DNA from: JBKDZR01 sp047971485
GTDB taxonomy: Bacteria; Pseudomonadota; Alphaproteobacteria; Rhodobacterales; Rhodobacteraceae
Direction: 5' to 3'
Length of the DNA: 34,572 nt
Assembly: GCA_047971485.1 (NCBI GenBank)
Contig: JBKDZR010000052.1
Span: 1-34,572, forward strand
Both the position numbers and the translations under genes were made by a program. Position 1 is the first letter of the stretch. The number at the start of each line of letters is the position of its first letter. The notes under the pieces were generated by a model that was not told where the DNA came from, did not search any database, and worked only from the letters and a program-made list of their open reading frames with translations. Positions 26,677-34,392 of the stretch are shown here, in pieces.

Positions 26677-27066
26677 ATGACACAGCCCCGGGCCCATAAC
26701 ACAGTTTTCAGAGAAACCGGCATGGCCCTGGCCGCGCTGGCGATCTGGATGCTGTGTCTGCTGACGCCCCTGCATCAGGCCGCCGGCGCCTTGCGCGAGA
26801 TGGCCAAGGCCGGGGTCGATATTTCCGGGGCCTGGTCGATCTGCATCACCCTGGCCGAGGGGGCTGCCGACCCCGACAAATCGGTGCCCGATTGCCCGGC
26901 GCAAGGTATGGCGAAAACCGGCCTGGCCCTGGGGCCGGCGCCGGTGGTGATCGCCCTTGTCGGGGATCTGGTTGATCATGTCGACGCCCGCCCCCGGTCT
27001 GAGCAGCCACATGTGCCTGTGCACCTTAGCCGGATCCAGCCCCGGGCGCCCCCTCTGACGGTCTGA
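26677..27066 (+). CDS. DUF2946-like small membrane or exported protein
   Basis: The 129-residue protein has one hydrophobic segment (about residues 14-33, MALAALAIWMLCLLTPLHQA) and a likely periplasmic remainder with two Cys in SICITLAEG and DCPAQGMAKTG. The layout resembles DUF2946 proteins, which are frequent in copper-related operons, but the match is by general pattern only. GGAGAAG is placed correctly before the ATG. It is 110 nt upstream of the MbnP-like gene on the same strand and is probably its operon leader gene. I cannot assign a reaction; a metal-linked role is inferred from the neighbours. Confidence 0.55.
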   Translation: MTQPRAHNTVFRETGMALAALAIWMLCLLTPLHQAAGALREMAKAGVDISGAWSICITLAEGAADPDKSVPDCPAQGMAKTGLALGPAPVVIALVGDLVDHVDARPRSEQPHVPVHLSRIQPRAPPLTV

Positions 27067-27176
27067 AACCACGTTTGTGCCGCGGCCGGGCCCTGTTGCC
27101 CGCGATCCGTTGTGCCTGCCTGCGATTGTGGGGCGGTTCCGCCCCCCTGTTTCCGACCCATGAGGAGTATCATGCC

Positions 27177-28016
27177 ATGAAGCATGTTCTGATCCCCTGC
27201 GCCCTGCTGGCGCTGTCCGCCCCGGCCTTTGCCGATCAGCCTGTGACCATCAATTTTGCCGCTGAAATCGGGGGCAAGCCATTTTCCTGTGCCGATACCT
27301 ATGATGGCCTCGGGGCCACCGATGCCAGCGTGACGGGCACGGATTACCGGATGTTCGTTTCGTCGCCGGCACTGGTGCGTGCGGATGGCTCGCTTCAGCC
27401 GATTGCGCTGGAACAGGACGGCAAATGGCAGCTTGACGACATGGCACTGCTGGATTTCGAAGACGGCACCCTTGGCTGCAACGGCACCGGCAACCCGGAT
27501 ATGAACACCAGCCTGCGCGGCACAGTGCCAGAGGGCGACTATCAGGGCCTGGCCTTTACCATCGCGGTCCCCTTCGAGAAGAACCATGGCGATCCGACGC
27601 TGGCCCCCGCGCCGCTGAACGCCACCTCGATGTTCTGGAACTGGCAAAACGGGTTCCGTTTCGTGCGGATCGACATGGTCCCGACCGACAAGGCCGCGGA
27701 CGGGCCCAGGGGCTGGTTCTTGCACCTGGGGTCCACCATGTGTGCGGCGCCCTCGAAAACCGAAGCGCCCAGCGGCTGTGCCAATCCGAACCGCTTGCCC
27801 GTGCTGTTCACGGCCTTTGATCCGGACACGAGTGTCGTGGTGATTGATCCGGCGCCGGTCGTCGCCGAGGCGGATCTTCGGGTCAATGCGCCGAACACCT
27901 CGCCCGGTTGCATGTCATTTCCCGGTGATGCCGATTGCGTGACGGTGATGGAAAAGCTGGGTCTGCCCTATGATGGCCTGTCGGCCGGAGCGCAGCAACT
28001 GGTCTCGGTGCGCTAG
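27177..28016 (+). CDS. MbnP-like copper-binding protein (metallo-mystery pair, four-Cys type)
   Basis: The 279-residue protein has a signal peptide ending APAFA-DQ and belongs to the four-Cys 'metallo-mystery pair' family that includes MbnP. In the studied MbnP, a Trp is oxidised to kynurenine by MbnH and helps bind Cu(I). Six Cys are seen in the mature part (in FSCADTYDG, GTLGCNGTG, STMCAAP, PSGCANP, SPGCMSF, DADCVTV), and the Trp-rich MFWNWQNGFRFVRID is the family hallmark. GAGGAG lies 9 nt upstream of the ATG. The di-haem partner gene follows after 2 nt. No methanobactin precursor gene was recognised, so the pair is used here in another copper context. Confidence 0.85.
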   Translation: MKHVLIPCALLALSAPAFADQPVTINFAAEIGGKPFSCADTYDGLGATDASVTGTDYRMFVSSPALVRADGSLQPIALEQDGKWQLDDMALLDFEDGTLGCNGTGNPDMNTSLRGTVPEGDYQGLAFTIAVPFEKNHGDPTLAPAPLNATSMFWNWQNGFRFVRIDMVPTDKAADGPRGWFLHLGSTMCAAPSKTEAPSGCANPNRLPVLFTAFDPDTSVVVIDPAPVVAEADLRVNAPNTSPGCMSFPGDADCVTVMEKLGLPYDGLSAGAQQLVSVR

Positions 28017-28018
28017 CG

Positions 28019-29197
28019 ATGGGCCGGGGATGGGCGGTGCTGACGGGGTTTGTGATCCCGGTGGCCTGTGCTGCCGTGGCCGCGCTTCCGTCCAGTGCGG
28101 ACGAGGGGCCCTTTATCTGGCCGCTGCCCGCATGGATGGCCCCACCGCCCGTGCCCGAAGACAACCCGATGACGGCGGCCAAGGTCGATCTTGGCCGCCG
28201 CCTGTTCTATGATGCGCGCCTGTCCCGCGACGGTACGGTGGCCTGCGTTTCCTGCCATGATCAGGCCCGGGCCTTCACCGACGGCCGCGCGCTGGCCGTG
28301 GGGGTCGAGGGCACGGTGGGCATCCGCAACGCACCCAGCCTCGCCAATGTCGGCTACTATCCCCAACTGACCTGGGGCAATCCGCATATGACCTCGCTCG
28401 AATTTCAGTCGCTGATCCCGATGTTCGGCGACAACCCCGACGAGATGGGCGGCAACGGGCGCGAGGCTGAAATCTTTGCCCGGATCGCCGCCGATCCCTG
28501 GTATGCCGAGGCCTTCCCCGCAGCCTTTCCGGACCGGCCACAGGTGGATCTGTTCACCGTCACCCGTGCGCTTGGGGCCTTTGAGCGGACGCTGATTTCC
28601 CTCGACAGTCCCTATGACCGGTTCAAATACTGGGGCGAAGAGGATGCGCTGTCCGAGGCGGCCAGGCGCGGCGAACAGCTGTTCTTCGATCACCGGTTCG
28701 AATGTTATCATTGTCATGTGGGGGTGCTGTTCACGGATAATTTGCAAACCACCCGCAGTGCCATGCCCGAGACGGGCAGCCACAATACCGGACTTTACAA
28801 CATCGGGGGCAGCGGGGCCTATCCGGTACAGGCCACGGGGATGTACGAATTCACCGGCGTGCCCTCGGATATGGGCCGGTTTCGCACCCCCTCGCTGCGC
28901 AATGTCGCGGTCACCGCGCCCTATTTCCACGATGGGTCGGCCGACACGCTGGAGGAGGTCCTGGATCATTACTCCCGCGCGGGGCGGCAGATCACCGAGG
29001 GTCCGCGGGCCGGGGACGGGGCGAAAAACCCGCACAAGGATGGGATGATCGTCGGGTTTCAGGCCAGCGCGGCCGAGATCGCCGATATCATCGCCTTTCT
29101 GGAAAGCCTGACCGATAAGGGCTTTCTGGCCAACCCGGCCCATGCAGACCCCTGGCCCGAGGATCATCCCGCCCGTAGTGATCGGATCATGCCATGA
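28019..29197 (+). CDS. MbnH-like di-haem cytochrome c peroxidase-family protein
   Basis: The 392-residue exported protein of the CcpA/MauG superfamily carries two haem-c motifs, C76-V-S-C79-H80 and C229-Y-H-C232-H233. An N-terminal signal segment covers about residues 1-27. LIPMFGDNPDEMGG and RFRTPSLRNVAVTAPYFHDG are conserved blocks of the MbnH-type branch. By analogy with MbnH it would form a high-valent bis-Fe(IV) state and oxidise a Trp of the MbnP-like partner; that reaction here is inference. It starts 2 nt after the MbnP-like gene, and its stop overlaps the next start (ATGA). An ordinary peroxidase role is less likely given the partner. Confidence 0.88.
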   Translation: MGRGWAVLTGFVIPVACAAVAALPSSADEGPFIWPLPAWMAPPPVPEDNPMTAAKVDLGRRLFYDARLSRDGTVACVSCHDQARAFTDGRALAVGVEGTVGIRNAPSLANVGYYPQLTWGNPHMTSLEFQSLIPMFGDNPDEMGGNGREAEIFARIAADPWYAEAFPAAFPDRPQVDLFTVTRALGAFERTLISLDSPYDRFKYWGEEDALSEAARRGEQLFFDHRFECYHCHVGVLFTDNLQTTRSAMPETGSHNTGLYNIGGSGAYPVQATGMYEFTGVPSDMGRFRTPSLRNVAVTAPYFHDGSADTLEEVLDHYSRAGRQITEGPRAGDGAKNPHKDGMIVGFQASAAEIADIIAFLESLTDKGFLANPAHADPWPEDHPARSDRIMP

Positions 29198-30039
29198 GAC
29201 GTTTGCTGGCCTTTCTTCTGGGGGTTTGGCTGGCCACCCCCACCGTCGCGCATGAGTTCTTTCTGGGCGATCTGCAGATCATTCATCCGGCCTTGCCGGC
29301 AACGCCGGTCGGGGCGCGTTCGGCGGCGGTCTATATGGTCTTCTCCAATGAGGGCGATCAGGATGAACGCCTGCTCGGCATCGAGACGCCCTTTGGCATG
29401 GTGCGCTTTCTGGCCCCGGTCACCGATGCAGAGGGTACCACGCAGATGCGTGAACGCGCCTGGGTGGATATCCCCGCCGGCGAGATCGTCGTCCTGGCCC
29501 GGGGCGAAATGCGCGGCAGCCTGGCCAGTGTCGCCCGGCCCCTGGTCGAGGGGGCCGAGTTGACCGGCACGATGATCTTCGAACGGCGCGGACGGTTCGA
29601 CATGTTTTTCATGATCGACCCGGTGGAAACCGAAACCCAGAACGATCCGGTGTCGCCCGCGTTGCCTGCCGGGCCGCCGCAGGATCGGGCCGCCGATATC
29701 GCCGGAGTGGTCGGGGCGCTGCGCGCGGCCTTGGCAGCCCCGCAGGCCATGATCGCCCCCGTCGTCCTGGCCGGTGACATGGCCATCGCCGGCTGGAGCC
29801 TGGGGGAAACCGGCGCACGGGCCTTCCTGCGGCGTGGGGCAGGGGGCTGGCGGGCCGAGTTGTGGTCGAATGACAGCCTGCTGTTGCCCGCGACGCTGAC
29901 CAGCCTTGGGGTGCCGCGCCCCGATGCCGTGGCCCTGCGCGCCGAGATGCGGGCCCAGGAGACCGCGCTCGGGCCGGCATTTTCCATCCGTTTCGATGCC
30001 TATCCGGGCACCGTCCACATCCCGGAGGGGGCAGAATGA
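29194..30039 (+). CDS. PCuAC-derived protein fused to copper-uptake-associated domain
   Basis: The 281-residue exported protein has a signal peptide ending near TVA-HEF. Residues about 20-150 follow the PCuAC (DUF461) fold: AAVYMVFSNEGDQDERL, then the WVDIPAGEIVVLARG loop. The copper motif H-x-M...M...H-x-M is not kept: where HEM is expected the sequence reads RFLAPV, and where HxM is expected it reads GEMRGSL. Residues about 165-260 (VVLAGDMAIAGWSLGETGAR, LLPATLTSLGV) look like the domain of proteins annotated as 'copper uptake system-associated'. The start overlaps the MbnH-like stop. A scaffold or a changed metal role is possible; the domain assignment of the second half is moderately sure. 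Confidence 0.7.
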   Translation: MRRLLAFLLGVWLATPTVAHEFFLGDLQIIHPALPATPVGARSAAVYMVFSNEGDQDERLLGIETPFGMVRFLAPVTDAEGTTQMRERAWVDIPAGEIVVLARGEMRGSLASVARPLVEGAELTGTMIFERRGRFDMFFMIDPVETETQNDPVSPALPAGPPQDRAADIAGVVGALRAALAAPQAMIAPVVLAGDMAIAGWSLGETGARAFLRRGAGGWRAELWSNDSLLLPATLTSLGVPRPDAVALRAEMRAQETALGPAFSIRFDAYPGTVHIPEGAE

Positions 30040-30118
30040 CACGCCGCGCCCCATCCTGCCCGTTTCACAGACAACTGCCTGGCCGCGCAAGCGGTGCGGC
30101 GATGAAAGGGTCTTCACA

Positions 30119-30637
30119 ATGATCGCTTTTCTTCTGGCTTTCGTCATCGCGACCGTATCGCCGGGCCTTCCCGCCGTGGCACAGACCGCGGGACCACCCC
30201 TGACTGAGGTCCAGGCCGGCGATCTGACCCTGTCGGGGGCGTTCATCCGGGCCACCTTGCCCCGCGCACCGGTGGCGGGCGGCTATGTGACGATCGACAA
30301 TCACGGGGGCGGCGATGATCGGCTGCTGTCGGTTACCGCCCCTGTCGGCACCGAGGTCCAGATCCACGAGATGGCCCATAAGGACGGTGTGATGACCATG
30401 CGCGCCCTGCCAGATGGCCTGCCGGTCCCGGCCGGCGGAACGGCGGCCCTGGTGCCGGGGGGCACCCATCTGATGATCATGGGCCTGACCGAACGCCTGG
30501 AACAGGGGCAGGGGTATGATTTGACCCTGCGCTTCGAACAGGCCGGCGAAGTGACCCTGCGCTTTGATGTGCTGGCGCTGAACGCCCGCCATCATCCGGG
30601 CAGGACCGGGGCGAATGGACCCGGCACAGGACACTAA
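30119..30637 (+). CDS. PCuAC periplasmic copper chaperone
   Basis: The 172-residue exported protein has a signal peptide ending AVAQ and a complete PCuAC copper site: H83-x-M85, M94 and H117-x-M119 within QIHEMAHKDG, VMTMR and GGTHLMIMGL. Such proteins deliver Cu(I) to the CuA or CuB site of haem-copper oxidases together with Sco. The ATG at 30119 has AAAGGG about 10 nt upstream. The tail after the domain (ARHHPG...GTGH) adds a few His. The two Sco genes that follow complete a delivery module. Confidence 0.9.
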   Translation: MIAFLLAFVIATVSPGLPAVAQTAGPPLTEVQAGDLTLSGAFIRATLPRAPVAGGYVTIDNHGGGDDRLLSVTAPVGTEVQIHEMAHKDGVMTMRALPDGLPVPAGGTAALVPGGTHLMIMGLTERLEQGQGYDLTLRFEQAGEVTLRFDVLALNARHHPGRTGANGPGTGH

Positions 30638-30650
30638 GGGGGGAACACCC

Positions 30651-31265
30651 ATGGGCACGAATTTGCGCCGGTTGCGGCTGCTGTTATGGGGGCTGGTTCT
30701 GATCATCGGCGGCGGGGCCAGCTGGTTTTTCCTGCTCGGCCCGGGATCGGGGGTCGGACGCCCCTTGGAGGGGACAGTGGATCTGGGCCGGGGCGATTAC
30801 CGGTTGCTGACCACCGAAGGGGATTCCTTCACCCAAGACAGCCTGATCGGGCAACCCACCCTGGTGTTCTTCGGCTTCACCCATTGCCCCGATGTCTGCC
30901 CCACCACCCTGGGCGATATCGCGCTCTGGAAGGAAGGGCTGGGCCCGTCGGGCGCCGCGCTGCGCGTGGTCTTCATCACCGTTGATCCGGCCCGCGACAC
31001 CCCCGAGACGTTGCACGACTATATCAGCTGGCTGCCCGGCGCGGTCGGCGTGACCGGTCCCGATGAGGAGATTGCCCAGGCAATTGCCGCCTTTCGCATC
31101 TATGCCCGGCAGGTGCCCCTGCAAGGCGGGGGCTATTCGATGGATCACAGCGCCTATGTGATGCTGTTCGATCGCAAAGGCGCCTTCGATCAGGTCTTTT
31201 CCTATCAGGAGGATCCCGAGCGCGTCATCGCCAAGCTGCGCCGGGCACTGGGGGCGGCATCATGA
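30651..31265 (+). CDS. SCO1/SenC copper-delivery protein, first copy
   Basis: The 204-residue thioredoxin-fold protein is anchored by an N-terminal membrane helix (about residues 9-31). The Cu-binding C79-P-D-V-C83 and the distal His166 (in YSMDHSAYV) are present. Sco proteins bring copper to, or reduce, the CuA site of cytochrome c oxidase. I chose the ATG at 30651 because AAGGGGGG precedes it; an in-frame ATG at 30615, which would overlap the PCuAC gene, is less likely. Its stop overlaps the start of the second Sco gene (ATGA). Confidence 0.92.
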   Translation: MGTNLRRLRLLLWGLVLIIGGGASWFFLLGPGSGVGRPLEGTVDLGRGDYRLLTTEGDSFTQDSLIGQPTLVFFGFTHCPDVCPTTLGDIALWKEGLGPSGAALRVVFITVDPARDTPETLHDYISWLPGAVGVTGPDEEIAQAIAAFRIYARQVPLQGGGYSMDHSAYVMLFDRKGAFDQVFSYQEDPERVIAKLRRALGAAS

Positions 31266-31849
31266 CCGGGCAGGCTGCGGTGCGTTGGTTGGGCGGCCTT
31301 GCCATCCTTGCAATTGCGGCGGCTGCCTACTGGGTCCTGCGCGTTGATGAAACCGTTCTGGCCCCCACCGATCTGGGGCGGGGCGACTATCGGCTGGTCC
31401 GGATGGACGGCACCCCCTTCACCGAGGCCAGTCTGCGTGGCGCCCCGTCGCTGGTGTTCTTTGGCTTCACCCATTGTCCTGATGTCTGCCCGACCACGCT
31501 GGGGGATCTGGCAGGATGGCAGGCCGAGATGGGGGATGCGTGGGCCGGGCTGCGGGTCTTTTTCGTTTCGGTCGATCCGGAACGCGACAGCGCCGAGATC
31601 CTGACAGACTATGTCGGCTGGCTGCCCGGGGTTCAGGGGGTCACCGGGGCACGGGAAGAAACAGACAAGGCCCTCCGGGCCTTTCGCATCTTTGCCGCCA
31701 GGGTTCCGCTGGAGGGGGACGAGTACACGATGGACCACAGCTCGTCGATCCTGATGTTCGATGCGCGTGGACGTTTGGCCGGCACCATTGCCTATCAATC
31801 GCCGCAAGACGAAGCGGTCGGAAAGATCAAGGTGCTGCTGGGGGGATAA
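31262..31849 (+). CDS. SCO1/SenC copper-delivery protein, second tandem copy
   Basis: The 195-residue Sco protein follows directly on the first, with the same architecture: a membrane helix at about residues 9-26, C72-P-D-V-C76, and a distal His in YTMDHSSS. GRGDYRL, FFGFTHCPDVCPTTLGD and DYxxWLPG are shared with the first copy, so it is a tandem duplicate that has since diverged, mostly in the middle and the tail. Both keep all metal ligands. Its last codons are followed by unassigned sequence, and it appears to close the copper operon. Confidence 0.92.
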   Translation: MTGQAAVRWLGGLAILAIAAAAYWVLRVDETVLAPTDLGRGDYRLVRMDGTPFTEASLRGAPSLVFFGFTHCPDVCPTTLGDLAGWQAEMGDAWAGLRVFFVSVDPERDSAEILTDYVGWLPGVQGVTGAREETDKALRAFRIFAARVPLEGDEYTMDHSSSILMFDARGRLAGTIAYQSPQDEAVGKIKVLLGG

Positions 31850-32249
31850 CAGGGGCGGGTCCTGTGTCTTCCCGCAACGGCCTTGGTGGCTGATCTGCCC
31901 TTCCGTCATGGCTTGAGGTCTTTTTTAGCTCATGCCATCAGCAGATCAAACCGTGTCTGGGATGGGATCGGTGGCCCTTTTCGCAATGGGCACATGTCCG
32001 CCGTCAGCGGGCGACAAGGCTAAATACCCGCCCCGCAGCACGACGGTTGACCGCCATAATCTTGCGCCTGCTGTCCCAGCCTGGCTTCGCGTACAAAACG
32101 TTGCTGGTCGCGACCGAACGTCGTGGCGCCAAGGGAAGACAACAGCGCGTCATTCCATAAGGAACGGACACAGTATGGCGGCATGGATGCGGCCCAGATC
32201 AGCCATCGGCATACCTGCCCCTTCGCGGTTGAGCCGCTGAACACGGCCC
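31850..32249. other. Unassigned stretch between sco and phosphotransferase genes
   Basis: I find no convincing gene in these 400 bp. Short frames on both strands overlap one another without a ribosome site or a recognisable product. The only clear structure is the inverted repeat at 31891-31948. The stretch may be degraded coding sequence from the neighbouring disrupted locus. Confidence 0.4.
31891..31948 (+). terminator. Nested inverted repeat 3' of the copper operon
   Basis: TGATCTGC (31891-31898) pairs with GCAGATCA (31941-31948). Inside, ATGGCTTGAG (31908-31917) pairs with CTCATGCCAT (31929-31938) with one mismatch. The T6 run is in the loop rather than after the stem, so this is a stem-loop terminator or stabiliser of unsure function, 42 nt after the second sco gene. 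Confidence 0.5.
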
Positions 32250-34248
32250 TCAAAAGGACAATGTCCCCGGCAATAGCGCCCCCATCAGGGCAGGGATCAC
32301 ATGGGAGCGTTCCGATAAGCGGGTTGCAATCCATATGTGCCGGGCAAGTGATACTCTTGTCAGGAGGTTGAGCCTGCCGGAGTCGATTTCCGGGGCGTGG
32401 CCTGCATAACCATGCACGAAGGCCGTTTCGTGGACCTTCGGGGCCCCCGCGTGCCAGTGGCGCAGTTCCATCTCATGCAGGTGTGCGACAAAGTTTGCCA
32501 CGTCTATCGCCGGATCGCCAACAGTATAGAGGTCAAGATCCAGCAGCCAGGTTCGCCCGGACGCGATGATCACCTGATCGGAATAATAGTCCCGGTGAAT
32601 ACCGGTCACCGGCGCGGAAGGCAGCGCGCAGAGTGCGGCGCCAAGGTCGCGGGTCAGTCGGGACAGAGACCTGCGCAGGTGCGGATGGGCCTTTGCCGCG
32701 CGGGCCAGTGCATCCCGCATCACCCCAAGCTCATTCTCCAGCAACCAGCAGGGGCTGTCTGTCGGTGGTCGGATGGTGTGGAGCCGCGCCAGCGCACGGC
32801 CTGCGGCGGCGGCGGGGGCCGTGTCCGCACCCGGGCGCAACAGATCGCTCAGCACCTGCCCGTCGACACGTTCCTGCAACCAGATACCCGATTGCGGCAG
32901 AAGACCGAGAACCCGGGGAACAGCCGTTTCATCGCAAAGGCCGGCATCGCGCAGGTACCGGTGCAAGGCCGGGGTTCGCCGGTCGAACCCCTTGACGCGC
33001 AGCTTGCCATAACCCTCGAAAGGCTGGCCCGCATCGGTCGTGCCGCGATAGGCGATCCGCGCCCGCCGCCCGGGGCGACTGCGCAAAAGCTCGGGTGGGT
33101 CGAGGCGAATGGCACCGCCCTGCGCGGAGGAAATGGCGGTTTCCATCCGGTTCCGGTCGAGTGCCCGGGCCAGAGCGCCGGCGCGCCCGGCCAGCTTGGC
33201 CGCACGGCGCAGCAACGTCCTGGCCTTGGCTGGCCAATCGGGCTGGCGCTGTCGAAAAGGTTCGCACACCAGTGCGGCAAGACCTGCCGCGTGAAAAAGG
33301 GGCGCGGCGCCTTGCGGGCCGGCCGCCGCCTCATAGGCCTCCAGAAAAACGCGCCCCAAAGCGGGGTTGCCGCCGTCGGCATCAAGCCTTGCCAGGAAGC
33401 TGCCAAGATCGCCTTGCGCCGGTCCCGGCCCCGCGCGATCCCAGTCGATGAAATGCGGGCCGTCGGCGCCCAGAACGACCTGATCCGCGCTGAAATCACC
33501 GTGGCAAAGTCCGACCGGTCCTTCATGAAGCGCCAGGGCGTTGTCCAGCCCCTCGGCCAGGGCCCGAGCTTCGGCGGCAAGTTCGGGCAGAAGCTGCGCC
33601 AGGGCAGTCAGGGCCGCGCCGCAGGGGTGGGCTTTGGCTTGGCCCGGGGGCGCGGGCTGGGCATGGACTCTGGCCAGCGCGGTCCCGATGGCGGCAAAGG
33701 CCGCGGGGGTTTGGACGGCGTCGGCGACTGCGCCCTTGATCCAGCCCGGCACGATGATGCCGTGCCCGGGATCGGTCGCCAGAATTGGCACGCCGCCATG
33801 GACCATGGCCATTTCTGCCGAGACGAGAAGTTTGGCGAAGCGGGCTGGCGGAACCGCCTTGAGCAGGGCGAAGGGGCGCCCGGCCCGGTCGATCCGCGCC
33901 ACGATCCGCCGACCGGGCTTGTGGCGCAGCACCGTCAGCGTGTCGTCATCACCGGCCCCAAGCAACCGGGACAGCACCCTGGCCGAGCGCTCGGGTGCCA
34001 GCAGCCGCTTCGCGGCTTTGATTTGGCGGTCCAAACTGCCGGGCAGAACCACGGTGCACATATCGTCCAGATAACGCACCGGGCTGTTCGGGCGGCGCCA
34101 GTATCCACGCTGACGATAGATGTCATAACGCTGTGGCGTGACCGCCCGGACGATCAGCCCGGCACCACCGTCGTCCAGTCGCGCGATACAGCTCTCGCCC
34201 GGCTTGTAGCGCAGGTAGTCCGGCCTCAGCGGGCCGCAGTTCAACCCG
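32250..34248 (-). CDS. Double-domain phosphotransferase (APH-like), 5'-truncated
   Basis: About 660 residues of homology form two tandem aminoglycoside-phosphotransferase/choline-kinase-type domains. The first has LCHGDFSADQVVL and HFIDWD; the second has GIHRDYYSDQVII and WLLDLDL. In both, Gln stands where the Asn of the usual HGDxxxxN is expected. Clear homology begins at LRPDYLRYKPGESCIA near 34240, only about 30 residues short of a normal start. The frame stays open to an ATG at 34454, but that upstream part lies over an ABC-exporter fragment in another frame and over the IS21 end, so it is not genuine protein. A TTG near 34245 is the only nearby start. It is probably a non-expressed remnant, though with no internal stops. 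The substrate is unknown; such proteins occur in polysaccharide/exporter loci. Confidence 0.65.
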
Positions 34249-34392
34249 GCGCAGAACGGGTCGGCCCGGATGGCTGAACTGCACGTCCGACAGGCTGATC
34301 GCGCCGCGAATATCCCGTGCCTCCTCCGTCCCGTCCGACAGGCCGGGATCGTGATCCAGAAGTTCGACCACACGTTCACCCGCCGCCGATGC
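34249..34392 (-). pseudogene. ABC exporter fragment (linker to start of ATPase domain)
   Basis: Forty-eight codons on the minus strand read ASAAGERVVELLDHDPGL, then GAISLSDVQFSHPGRPVLR. This is the typical junction of an MsbA-like exporter between its membrane domain and the start of its nucleotide-binding domain. On its 5' side it is cut exactly at the tip of the IS21 element (34393). On its 3' side it passes into the phosphotransferase in another frame, before Walker A, so the whole ATPase core is deleted. Confidence 0.75.

Noticed and set aside
27075..27176. In-frame N-terminal extension of the MbnP-like protein containing several Cys, as a possible methanobactin-like peptide
   Set aside because: It would need a TTG start without ribosome site, it hides the true signal peptide, and it lacks a leader/core layout; the ATG at 27177 has a good GAGGAG.
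32397..34277. 626-codon plus-strand open frame opposite the phosphotransferase
   Set aside because: The minus strand carries two clear APH-type motif sets; the plus frame has no family features.
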